From the NCBI GenBank assembly GCA_017404935.1, contig JAFRBI010000009.1, positions 1-64,000 of the forward strand: DNA of 64,000 nt, read 5' to 3'. The translations under genes and the position numbers were made by a program. Source of the stretch: Candidatus Saccharimonadota bacterium (GTDB lineage Bacteria; Patescibacteriota; Saccharimonadia; Saccharimonadales; Saccharimonadaceae). Positions 51,958 through 60,700 of the stretch are shown here, in pieces. Under the pieces are notes generated by a model. That model was not told the origin of the DNA. It was given only the letters and a program-made list of their open reading frames with translations, and ran no database searches. The number at the start of each line of letters is the position of its first letter. The first letter of the stretch is position 1.

Positions 51958-53069
51958 AAAGATACTATCTAGGCTTAAACGCTAATGGACCAAGCATTAA
52001 AGAGGGGTTTTCGCGTGGCAATTCTCGTGATCTTCGCGAACTTTCTGATTTTTTGGCTAAAAAATACGAGGGTACTTGCTATCTTACCAAAAATGGACGT
52101 TCGGCACTCTGTATTGCGCTACAATCTTATTTTGAAAGTGGCGATAAAATCATTGTAAATGCTTTTACTTGCTATGCAGTATATGAGGCAGTAATAGAAG
52201 CTGGACTAGTGCCGGTGTTTGCCGACATTGATGAAAAAACTCTGAATTTTAACGAAAAAACTTTGAATGTGTTTTGGGAAGGAGCAGCGATTCACGCCAA
52301 TAGAATCAAGGGAATTATTGTCCAAAATTCGCTTGGGAACCCCGTGGATATAGAGAAAATTGAGAAGTTTGCCAAAAAGCGTGGGCTCACTATCATTGAA
52401 GATTTAGCGCATTCGGCAGGAATTCGCTACCCGGACGGTAGGGAAGCTGGTACCGTAGGAGTAGCAGCAGCACTTTCGTTTGGTAAAGATAAGTGTATCA
52501 ATTCCATTTCTGGTGGCGCAGTAATATTTAGAGAAACGCCTGTGCATGAGGTTGAGGCGCCTGTTAAACCTCCGAAACTCTCTGATCATCTCAGAGCTCG
52601 GTTTTACCCACTTTTTACAGCGCAGTGTAAAAAGTTGAACGCTATTCATCTTGGTGGGGTGATGATGCAAGTTTTAATTAAGCTACATTTTGTAGAACGT
52701 TCGGCCGACAATAAATTGGATGTCTCTCGCCGACTTTCTGAATTTGAGGCAAAATTGGCACTAAGGCAGCTTAGGAGTTTTCGCCATCGTGGGGAAGGGA
52801 AGCTTCGAGATTTTTATTTTGTAAAAAATCGTGCCGAGGTGCTTTCTAAACTTCGCAAAAATGGCTACTTCTTTGATGCGTTTTGGTATGAAAAACCGGT
52901 TTCGCCAGAAAGATATTACCAAAAAATTAAGTTTCCAGAAAAAACTTGCCCGACGGCTGTAAAAATTACTAAAGAAATTATTAATTTTCCACTTTATTAT
53001 AGTCCGGAAGAATTGGCACCAGCCAAAGAAATTATTAAGCCATATTTAAGTGGGAGGGGTTATGATTAA
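51954..53069 (+). CDS. DegT/DnrJ/EryC1/StrS family aminotransferase
   Basis: The 371-residue PLP protein has the N-terminal glycine/sugar-binding stretch CYLTKNGRSALCIALQSY (about 42), NAFTCYAVYEAVIEAGLVPVFADID (about 68), IIEDLAHSAG (about 145) and the Schiff-base lysine in LSFGKDKCINSISGGAV (about 178). Family members aminate nucleotide-linked keto-sugars, so an amino sugar of the wall or surface glycan is the likely product. It overlaps the first FemAB gene by 8 bases. Confidence 0.85.
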   Translation: MKRYYLGLNANGPSIKEGFSRGNSRDLRELSDFLAKKYEGTCYLTKNGRSALCIALQSYFESGDKIIVNAFTCYAVYEAVIEAGLVPVFADIDEKTLNFNEKTLNVFWEGAAIHANRIKGIIVQNSLGNPVDIEKIEKFAKKRGLTIIEDLAHSAGIRYPDGREAGTVGVAAALSFGKDKCINSISGGAVIFRETPVHEVEAPVKPPKLSDHLRARFYPLFTAQCKKLNAIHLGGVMMQVLIKLHFVERSADNKLDVSRRLSEFEAKLALRQLRSFRHRGEGKLRDFYFVKNRAEVLSKLRKNGYFFDAFWYEKPVSPERYYQKIKFPEKTCPTAVKITKEIINFPLYYSPEELAPAKEIIKPYLSGRGYD

Positions 53070-54036
53070 ATGGGAAGAAATTATTAAAAAATACCCAGAA
53101 GCGAATTTTTTGCAGTCGCCAGAATACGCTAAAATGAACGAGATTTTGGGTTGCAAAGTACAAATTGAAGATTTTGATGGCAAAGCTTGGGCTCTTTTGA
53201 TTATCAGAAACGCTAAACGTGGCCGATATATGGAAATTCCATGTGGACCATTGGTAGACTTTAATGATTCCAAATTGGTAAAAACTGTTTTTGATAAAAT
53301 TATAGAGGTGGCAAAGCAAGAAAAGTGTGTATTTGTGAGGATGCGCCCACAACTTTCTGCGAGTGATAAAAACCTAAAACTTTTGGCTTCTCTTGGGCTT
53401 AAAAAATCGCCGATGCATCTTGCGGCTGAACATACCGTGATGATTGATCTCATTAAGTCTGAAGAAGAACTTTTGGCCGATATGAGAAGGCAAACTAGAT
53501 ACGAGGTGAGGCGTGCTGACAAGGTAGGAATCAAAGTTTCTACTTCTTCTGACGAAAAGATTTTTGAGGAATTTCACAAAGTGCAGGCCGAAACTGCTAA
53601 AAGGCAGAATTTCGTGCCACCAAATCTTAAAACTTTGCTAGCCGAAAAAGAGGCGTTTGGTAAAGATATCGTAATTTACAAGGCGACGCTCGAAAATGAG
53701 CCGGTGGCGTATGGTTTGATTATTAAAAATGGGGGCGAAGCAGACTATTACGAAGCAGCTTCGACACTTCTGAATCGCAAGATGCCGGGCGCTTATGCAC
53801 TGCTTTGGCAGGCAATGAAAGATCTTAAAAAAGAAGGGTATTTGAGATTCAACCTCTGGGGAATCGCGCCAGCTGGGCAGCCAAATCACCGTTATGCTGG
53901 GGTTACTACTTTTAAAACTGGCTTTGGTGGAGAAGTAGTAGAGTTTGTGCCAGCGCACGATTTGGTGCTTTCAAAAATGCGCTATGCGGCAGATTTTGCG
54001 TTTGAAAGTATGCGTAAGAAAAAGAGGCGGTTATGA
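53062..54036 (+). CDS. FemAB-family peptidyltransferase 1
   Basis: The 324-residue GNAT-fold protein resembles FemX/FemAB, which add amino acids from aminoacyl-tRNA to lipid II stem peptides. It has YPEANFLQSPEYAKM near the start, AKRGRYMEIPCGPLVDFND, MRRQTRYEVRRADKVG (about 147) and LRFNLWGIAPAGQPNHRYAGVTTFKTGFGG (about 265). The ATG at 53062 follows GGGAGGGG, giving an 8-base overlap with the aminotransferase gene; an in-frame start at 53050 lies before that site. It overlaps its paralogue by 4 bases. Confidence 0.88.
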   Translation: MIKWEEIIKKYPEANFLQSPEYAKMNEILGCKVQIEDFDGKAWALLIIRNAKRGRYMEIPCGPLVDFNDSKLVKTVFDKIIEVAKQEKCVFVRMRPQLSASDKNLKLLASLGLKKSPMHLAAEHTVMIDLIKSEEELLADMRRQTRYEVRRADKVGIKVSTSSDEKIFEEFHKVQAETAKRQNFVPPNLKTLLAEKEAFGKDIVIYKATLENEPVAYGLIIKNGGEADYYEAASTLLNRKMPGAYALLWQAMKDLKKEGYLRFNLWGIAPAGQPNHRYAGVTTFKTGFGGEVVEFVPAHDLVLSKMRYAADFAFESMRKKKRRL

Positions 54037-55049
54037 ACTTAGTGGGTGCGGAATCTAAAGAGCAGTGGGACGGCTATGTTTCTAAACTTCCGGAAGCGAA
54101 CTTTTTGCAAAGCTGGGACTTTTACGAATTTCACATTTCTCGTGGCAAAAAAGTCGTGCGAAAATTAGTTTTTGATGGCTCCAAAATCGTCGGGGCCTAT
54201 GCTGGCGTGGTAGAAACTGCTAAGCGTGGCACCTATATGGCGATTGCTGGTGGACCTTTGATTGATTGGAATGATCCTAAGATGGTGAAGCTGGTGTTTG
54301 ACGATATTAAGGAAGAAGGCTTGAAGGCTGGGTGTGTATTTGTAAGAGTGCGTCCACAGCTAGAACTTTCTGAAAAGTCTCTAAAAATTATGAAATCTCA
54401 TGGGCTTTCTAAAGCGCCGATGTATCTTTCGGTAGAATACGCTGGAATTTTAGATCTTCATAAAACTGAGGAAGAAATTTTGGCTGGCGCGTCGCAAGGT
54501 TTTCGGCGAAAACTACGTAAAGCTTTGAAAAACGATATTGATATTGAAGTGTCTGATAGCGATGAAGCAATTTCTGATTTTTGCAAACTTGAAAAACTAC
54601 ACGCCGAAAGGCAAAAATACGTGGCGTTTTCTTCTGAATTTCTTAAAAAACAGTTTGAGGCGTTTAGGAACGGTGGGGAAGTTTTGATTTATACCGCCAA
54701 AAAAGATGGCGAGATTTTGGCACAGAATTTTATGATTTTTTACGGGCCGGAAGCGAGTTATCATTATGGAGTTTCGTCTGAGCTTGGCACTAAATATTCG
54801 GCTGCGCCTTTGCTTCATCTAAAGGCGATGGAAGAAGCTAGAAATCGTGGCTGCATTCGCTATAACCTCTGGGGGATTGTAGAAAAAGACGAAACTTCGC
54901 ATCGATTTTATGGAGTTTCGGAATTTAAGCGTTCGTTTGGGTGCGAAGAATATCGCTACACCCCAGCGCACGATATGATTCTAAAACCAGCTGCTTATAA
55001 ATTGACCTTGGCAGTAGAAAAAATTAGAAAAAAAGTGCGCCACGTGTAA
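54033..55049 (+). CDS. FemAB-family peptidyltransferase 2
   Basis: The 338-residue protein is a tandem paralogue of the one before: LPEANFLQSWDFYEF, AKRGTYMAIAGGPLIDWND, FRRKLRKALKN (about 158), and IRYNLWGIVEKDETSHRFYGVSEFKRSFG (about 285). Two such enzymes in a row suggest a cross-bridge of at least two residues added in order, as with FemA and FemB. That is inferred. It is the last gene of the operon. Confidence 0.88.
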   Translation: MNLVGAESKEQWDGYVSKLPEANFLQSWDFYEFHISRGKKVVRKLVFDGSKIVGAYAGVVETAKRGTYMAIAGGPLIDWNDPKMVKLVFDDIKEEGLKAGCVFVRVRPQLELSEKSLKIMKSHGLSKAPMYLSVEYAGILDLHKTEEEILAGASQGFRRKLRKALKNDIDIEVSDSDEAISDFCKLEKLHAERQKYVAFSSEFLKKQFEAFRNGGEVLIYTAKKDGEILAQNFMIFYGPEASYHYGVSSELGTKYSAAPLLHLKAMEEARNRGCIRYNLWGIVEKDETSHRFYGVSEFKRSFGCEEYRYTPAHDMILKPAAYKLTLAVEKIRKKVRHV

Positions 55050-55052
55050 AAT

Positions 55053-55074
55053 TATGGTATAATATAACCATAAG
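55053..55074. promoter_or_regulatory. Dyad over the -10 box of the DUF308 gene
   Basis: TTATGGT (55053-55059) and ACCATAA (55068-55074) flank and overlap TATAAT (55059-55064). This could be an operator; it could also be chance in A/T-rich DNA. Confidence 0.4.
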
Positions 55075-55096
55075 CATTTAAAAAGGGCACAATTTT

Positions 55097-55726
55097 ATGG
55101 CACATATTAATAGAAGATATATCGACAAACATTGGTTTGTATTTATAATTCGCGGGTTGCTCGCGGCGATTTTTGGTTTTTTGGCATTATTTGGCATAAT
55201 GACCGATTTTGAAATCGTAGTTTCGGTGGTTTCAGTATTCCTACTCTTGATGGGTATTGTAGATTCCGTGAGCGCGCTTTATGCATCAGTTAAAAAACAC
55301 GGTTGGGTTAATTCTGTAATCGATGCCCTTGTTGATATCGCTGCTGCTTTGATGCTACTATTCTTTGCCAGAAACAACATCGTGACTAGCCTGATTATCA
55401 TCGCTGTTTACACTATTGTGTCTGGTCTTATTGACGTGTTCCACGGTTTTCTTTCCACGGTGGACCCGACCGATCGTTTCATCAGAGTGCTTACAGGGGT
55501 GCTTGGCTGTGTGATGGGCATCGTTATCTTAAATGCTGGCGAATTTGAAATTATGACCTTTATTCGCTTCTTCGGTGCTTATATGCTAATCGTAGGTGTT
55601 ACTAGCTTGATTTACGGTGTTCATAACCGTTCGCAAGATATTGAAGATACAGTGGCAAGAAGCCAAGCCCTTAAGGGTAAAAAGAAGAAAACCACAAAAA
55701 AGACTGTCAAAAAAGCCAAAAAATAA
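55097..55726 (+). CDS. DUF308 (HdeD-like) membrane protein
   Basis: The 209-residue protein has six membrane helices (about 10-33, 36-60, 70-92, 95-117, 131-150 and 155-178), as in the DUF308/HdeD family, and ends in a Lys/Thr-rich tail (KKKKTTKKTVKKAKK). HdeD is linked to acid stress in enterics; the role here is unknown. It has its own -10 box, and GGG spaced before the ATG serves as a weak ribosome site. Confidence 0.82.
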   Translation: MAHINRRYIDKHWFVFIIRGLLAAIFGFLALFGIMTDFEIVVSVVSVFLLLMGIVDSVSALYASVKKHGWVNSVIDALVDIAAALMLLFFARNNIVTSLIIIAVYTIVSGLIDVFHGFLSTVDPTDRFIRVLTGVLGCVMGIVILNAGEFEIMTFIRFFGAYMLIVGVTSLIYGVHNRSQDIEDTVARSQALKGKKKKTTKKTVKKAKK

Positions 55727-55736
55727 CATAAACTTA

Positions 55737-55765
55737 TTGACAAAAAAACATTAGTGTGATATAAT
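55737..55765 (+). promoter_or_regulatory. Perfect consensus promoter
   Basis: TTGACA (55737-55742), 17 bases, TATAAT (55760-55765) preceded by TGTGA, feeding the unknown gene at 55806. Confidence 0.85.
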
Positions 55766-55805
55766 TAGAAGATAAGTTGATTACTCAAGAGAAAGGGGTG
55801 GCATT

Positions 55806-56171
55806 ATGAGTAGTAGTACTTTTTCAAAAAGGAGGATAGTTTCTGCCAAAGCGGTAGATAAGATCATCAACTGTACGGACATGCCAATGTATGTCTATGG
55901 TACCAGTGGGCTGCTGTTAGAGCTTGCTCCAAGAGTGTTTGATCTTTCGAAGGTCAGGCTCAAGAACAAAGGAGTGCTCTATGTTGTAGATAAATACACA
56001 GAGGAAAAGCTCCTTAGGATCGACCGAAGATTTGCGGACATCATAGTGTATCCGAAATATATCGGAGCTGGCCGTGAAGGCCAAAAAATCTACAAATTTG
56101 CGAGCGATCAGGAGAATGTGGTACCGATATCGGACCGATGTGGAAGACGAGGTGATGTTATCTATAACTAA
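55806..56171 (+). CDS. Unknown 121-residue protein
   Basis: No family is recognised. The protein is basic and soluble, with no signal or membrane segment, and has short beta-type runs (GVLYVVDKYTEEKLLRI, ADIIVYPKYIGAG). AGAAAGGGG precedes the ATG. Codon choice (ATC, GGA, AGG, CTC) is unlike its neighbours and like the cassette at 28736. It too has a perfect promoter and a strong terminator, so it is a stand-alone, probably well expressed unit, perhaps acquired. Confidence 0.72.
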   Translation: MSSSTFSKRRIVSAKAVDKIINCTDMPMYVYGTSGLLLELAPRVFDLSKVRLKNKGVLYVVDKYTEEKLLRIDRRFADIIVYPKYIGAGREGQKIYKFASDQENVVPISDRCGRRGDVIYN

Positions 56172-56187
56172 GTAGCAAACAATCTGC

Positions 56188-56222
56188 TCGGCCCAGAATC
56201 TATGTGTTCTGGGCCTTTTTTT
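56188..56222 (+). terminator. Terminator of unknown gene
   Basis: GGCCCAGAA/TTCTGGGCC with a 7-base loop and TTTTTTT. Confidence 0.9.
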
Positions 56223-56234
56223 ATCTAAATATGC

Positions 56235-56240
56235 TATAAT
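56235..56240 (+). promoter_or_regulatory. -10 box of galU
   Basis: TATAAT preceded by TATGC; AAGGAG lies before the ATG at 56259. Confidence 0.7.
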
Positions 56241-56258
56241 TAGGTTTTAAGGAGAACT

Positions 56259-57155
56259 ATGAAAACTGTCAAAAAAGCGATTATCACTGATGCAGGTTTT
56301 GCTAGTAGATATCTGCCAATTACAAAAACTATTCCAAAAGCAATGGTGCCAATTGGCGCTAAACCAGCAATGCAACTCTGCGTAGAGGAATGTAGAGAAG
56401 CGGGAATTGAAGAAATTATCATCGTAGCCACGCCAAACACTATGGCTAAAGATATTTATGATAATTATTTTCACGATAATGCCGAAAATGTACGAAATTT
56501 ACTAGAAAAACAGGGCAAATCTGAGCGGTTTGAGCCGGTAGAAGAAGTATTGAATTTTCCAAAAATTACTGTGATTGAGCAAGATCCGACGCTTCCTTAT
56601 GGCAATGGTTCGCCAATTGTCTCGGCTAAAGAATTTGTGAAAGACGAAGACGCTTTTGTGGTTTTATATAGCGATGATTTGATTTTTGGAAATAGTGATA
56701 CCAGAACTTTGATTGAAACTTACCTTCAAAACGAAAATGCTAAGGCTGTAATCGCTGCTCAAGAAATGCCAGAAAAAGTTTGGAATAAATACGGTATGAT
56801 CGCGTTAAAAGAAAACGGCACGCTTTCTCATATCGTAGAAAAACCAGAAACGCCAGACAAAAGCCCGAGTAGCCTAGCTAGCTATGGGCGTTATCTTTTG
56901 ACTCCAGAAGTATTTGACTACTTGATTCCTTCTAACACCGGGCTTGATGGCGAACTTTGGACAGTAGATGCTATCACCAAGTTGGCTGAGCACGGCGATG
57001 TAGTAGTGGCAAAAAGTAATGGTAAATGGATGACCACGGGTGATCCAAAAAATTACTTCACTACACTACTTGAATACGTGCTTGAAACTGGCTTAGTCGG
57101 CGCCGATGAAATAACTGAAATATGCTATAATTATAACAAGGAGAAAAATATATGA
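56259..57155 (+). CDS. galU: UTP-glucose-1-phosphate uridylyltransferase family
   Basis: The 298-residue nucleotidyltransferase matches GalU in length and order: the N-terminal ITDAGFASRYLPITKTIPKAMVPIGAKPAMQ (the usual AGLGTRFLPxTK changed to AGFASRYLPITK), VLYSDDLIFG (metal Asp, about 135), IVEKPETPDKSPSSLASYGRYLLTPEVFD and GKWMTTGDPKNYF. It makes UDP-glucose or a related NDP-sugar for surface glycans. An internal -10 box (57126-57131) near its end serves the next gene. Confidence 0.87.
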   Translation: MKTVKKAIITDAGFASRYLPITKTIPKAMVPIGAKPAMQLCVEECREAGIEEIIIVATPNTMAKDIYDNYFHDNAENVRNLLEKQGKSERFEPVEEVLNFPKITVIEQDPTLPYGNGSPIVSAKEFVKDEDAFVVLYSDDLIFGNSDTRTLIETYLQNENAKAVIAAQEMPEKVWNKYGMIALKENGTLSHIVEKPETPDKSPSSLASYGRYLLTPEVFDYLIPSNTGLDGELWTVDAITKLAEHGDVVVAKSNGKWMTTGDPKNYFTTLLEYVLETGLVGADEITEICYNYNKEKNI

Positions 57156-57430
57156 ACGTAGCAGAATGGATATTAGTAGTAATTTTATCATTGACGCTAT
57201 TTATCTTCTTGATAATTGGCATCATCTTGATGGTAAAACTTCTTGGCGTCGCCGACGAGGCAAAACGTGTGGTGATTAAGAGCCAAGATATCGCCGAAAA
57301 CGCCAATGGCGTAGTTTCAAATGTCCGCGGAATGACTTCTATCGGTGGGGTAGTGCAAACTTTTGTAGATAAGTACGTGGAACCAAAATTTAAAGAAAAG
57401 AAATCAACTGCTAAAAAGGAGGAAAAATAA
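57152..57430 (+). CDS. Small membrane protein (unknown)
   Basis: The 92-residue protein has one N-terminal membrane helix (about 5-29), an amphipathic helix with spaced hydrophobics (about 35-70) and a Lys-rich tail. It resembles small DUF948-like proteins in layout only. AAGGAG and a TATAAT inside galU (57126-57131) precede it, and the ATGA overlap couples it to galU. The next gene starts one base after its stop. Confidence 0.65.
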   Translation: MNVAEWILVVILSLTLFIFLIIGIILMVKLLGVADEAKRVVIKSQDIAENANGVVSNVRGMTSIGGVVQTFVDKYVEPKFKEKKSTAKKEEK

Positions 57431-57431
57431 A

Positions 57432-57701
57432 ATGGCAGAGAAAAAATGTGAATGTAAAGAAGAAGAACAGAAAAAAGGTGGCAAAGGAAAGTTTTTCCTA
57501 GGCGCTGCACTTGGCGCAATTGCTGGTGCCGCAGCTGGGCTATTTATTTCTAAAAAGGCTCGTGAAGCTGAAGAGGAAGAAGAAAAAGAAAACGAAGAGC
57601 TTGAAAAAGCCGCCAAAAAAATTGAAAAAGAAATGGAAAAGGCCGAAGAACCAGCAAAAAAGACGGCTAAAAATACTACAAAGAAAACCACCAAAAAATA
57701 A
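57432..57701 (+). CDS. Small YtxH-like protein
   Basis: The 89-residue protein has a glycine-rich membrane segment (about 20-40, FFLGAALGAIAGAAAGLFIS) followed by KKAREAEEEEEKEN and a Lys/Thr-rich tail, the YtxH layout. YtxH is a general stress protein of unclear role in Bacillus. AAAGGAGG at the end of the preceding gene is its ribosome site. Confidence 0.65.
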   Translation: MAEKKCECKEEEQKKGGKGKFFLGAALGAIAGAAAGLFISKKAREAEEEEEKENEELEKAAKKIEKEMEKAEEPAKKTAKNTTKKTTKK

Positions 57702-57741
57702 TCGCAGAGTTAGTTTAGAAAAGGAAGGGTAGAGTTTTAGT

Positions 57742-60700
57742 ATGAAGCTAAAGAGAAGTGATTTTGTGCATTTACATAACCATACACATTATTCACTTCT
57801 TGATGGGCTTACTAAAATACCTGAGCTTGTTAATTTCGTCAAAAATGACGGAATGGAAGCTGTGGCAGTAACCGACCACGGCACGATGAGCGGCTTGGTG
57901 GAACTGTATGAAACTTGTAATGACGCTGGCATTAAGCCAATTTTAGGTCTCGAGGCCTATGTAGCTGCAAGAAAGCGCACCGATAAGGAGCCAGAGCATG
58001 ATAAAAGGCGTTTTCATATTACGCTTATCGCGATGAATAATCAGGGCTTTGAAAATCTTTGCCGAATTATGAGCGATGCCGAAATTAACGGTAAATATTA
58101 TAAACCTAGAACCGACCACGAAATGCTCGAGAAATATAACGAAGGTATTATTTGCCTTTCTGGTTGTATGGGTTCGGAAATTTCTGAGGCGATTCGGGCA
58201 GATGATGATGAGCGCGCACTAAAACTGATTGATTGGTATAGGAAAGTTTTTTCTGATCGGTTTTATTTGGAAATGCAGGACCACGGGCACCCGAAATCTT
58301 CTACTCATTCTTTGGAACAGAAAAAAGTTAATGATTGGTTGATGGCGCACGCCAAAGAACTTAATTTGCCACTAGTGGTAACCTGCGATGCCCACTATTT
58401 AACCCACGAAGACCAAGATGCGCATGAGGTGCTTTTGTGTGTTGGCACCGCTTCAAATCTTTCTGATACTAATCGTATGACTCTAAAAGATTTTGATCTT
58501 CACGTAATTCCGGCAGAGGAAATTATTGAGCATTGGCAAGATACTTGTCCAGAAGCAGTTTTGAATACTAAGAAAATCGCCGACAGATGCAACGTAGATT
58601 TACAACTTGGGCGAATGTTAATTCCAAAGTTTCCGGTGCCAAAAGGCGAAACCGAAGAAAGTTATTTAAATAAATTAGTGTTTCAGGGTTTGGTTTATCG
58701 TTACGCAGACAAACAATTAGACGAAGCTTCAAAATTATCGGTGGCAGAATGTAGAAAAATTCTGGAAAAAATTGATAAAAAACGCGACGAACTACACCAA
58801 ATTTTACCACGCATCGACTACGAGCTTTCGGTGGTAAATAAGATGGGTTATAATGGTTATTTCTTGATTGTGCAAGACTTTATCAACTGGGGGAAGTCGC
58901 AGAGAATTGTTTATGGTCCAGGAAGAGGCAGTGCTGCTGGTTCAATTTTGGCGTATGCTCTTAGAATTACTGATTTAGACCCTCTAAAATACGACCTTCT
59001 CTTTGAGAGATTTTTGAACCCAGATAGAATTTCGATGCCTGATATCGATACAGATATTCAAGATACCCGGCGTGATGAAGTGATTGAGTATTGTACGCGA
59101 AAATACGGTGAGGGAAGAGTCTCGAATATTGCGACTTTTGGTAAAATGATGGCCAAAAACGCCGTGCGCGATGTGGCGAGAGTGCTTGAAGTGCCATATG
59201 CCGAAGCCGATAGGCTCGCCAAAATGGTGCCAGACCCGGTGCAGGGGCATCACGTGCATCTAAAAGACGCCATCAAAGAAGTGCCAGAGTTAAAACAAGA
59301 ATACGAAACTAACCCAACTTCAAAAGAGGTGATTGACTATGCATCGCGGCTTGAGGGAACGATTAGAAACCACGGTGTACATGCTTGTGGTGTGATTATC
59401 GCGCCAGATGATTTGGTAAAGTTTTTGCCTTTGGAAGTTTCGCAAAAAGGTCCAATTGCAGCACAATTTCCAATGACGCAGGTAGAAGAACTCGGGCTTC
59501 TTAAAATGGACTTCTTGGGGCTTTCTAACTTATCGGTGATTAATAATGCGTTAAGAATGATTCGTAAAGTTTATAACGACGATATCGATATGAGCACGTT
59601 GCCGCTTGATGATGAGAAAACTTACAAGCTACTCCAACGCGCCGAAACTACCGGTGTGTTCCAACTAGAATCTGCCGGTATGAAAAGATATTTGAAAGAC
59701 TTGAAGGCATCGTCTTTTGAAGATATTATCGCTATGGTGGCACTGTATCGCCCAGGTCCAATGCAGTTTATCGATTCATTTATTCGTAGAAAACACGGGG
59801 AAGAAGAAATCACTTACCTTCACCCGGGGCTAGAAAATTCGCTTAAAAACACCTACGGAATTATGATTTATCAAGAGCAGTTCATGCAGATTTCCAAGGA
59901 ATGGTGTGGCTTTACTGGTGGCCAGGCAGATACTTTAAGAAAAGCAGTGGGGAAGAAAAAGATTGACCTCATGAAAAAGGTAAAGCCTGAGTTTATTAAG
60001 GGCGCCGTGGAAGTGGGTGGCGCGACCGAAGAAATTGCCGAGAAATTCTGGGGCCAGCTGCTGGAATTTGCTAACTATTGTTTTAACAAGTCCCACGCTG
60101 CGTGTTATGCGCTAGTTGCATACTGGACTGCGTACTTAAAGGCACACTACCCAGACGCATTTATGGCGGCTTTGATGACATCTGATATGCGCTGGACGGA
60201 AAAGCTGGCCCCAGAGATTGCGGAATGTAAACGTATGGGCCTTAAAGTTCTTGGCCCGGACATTAACCAGAGTTATGGTGATTTTGGTATCGTCGGTGGT
60301 AAAAAGACCATTCGGTTTGGACTTTCTGGCGTTAAAAACATTGGAAAAGCTTTGATTGAAGAAATTGTAATTCCAGAAAGAGATAAAAACGGTCCTTTTA
60401 AATCAGTTTTTGATTTTGCTAAACGCGTAGATTCTACCAAGTTTAACAAAAAAGCTTGGGAAGCAGCCATTAAGACCGGTGCGTTTGATAGTTTTGGTAT
60501 TTCGCGCTCTGATCTTTTGTTTAATTTGGAAGCGATTCAAGCTTATGGTTCTAAGATTCAAAAAGATCAAAAAACCGGGCAAATGGACTTATTTGGTATG
60601 ATGGGTAAAGCTGGCGAAATCGCTGAGCCAGAAATTAAACCTGCACCAACTCAGGCCACTGAAAAAGAGCAGCTTTTGTGGGAAAGAGAACTAATGGGGC

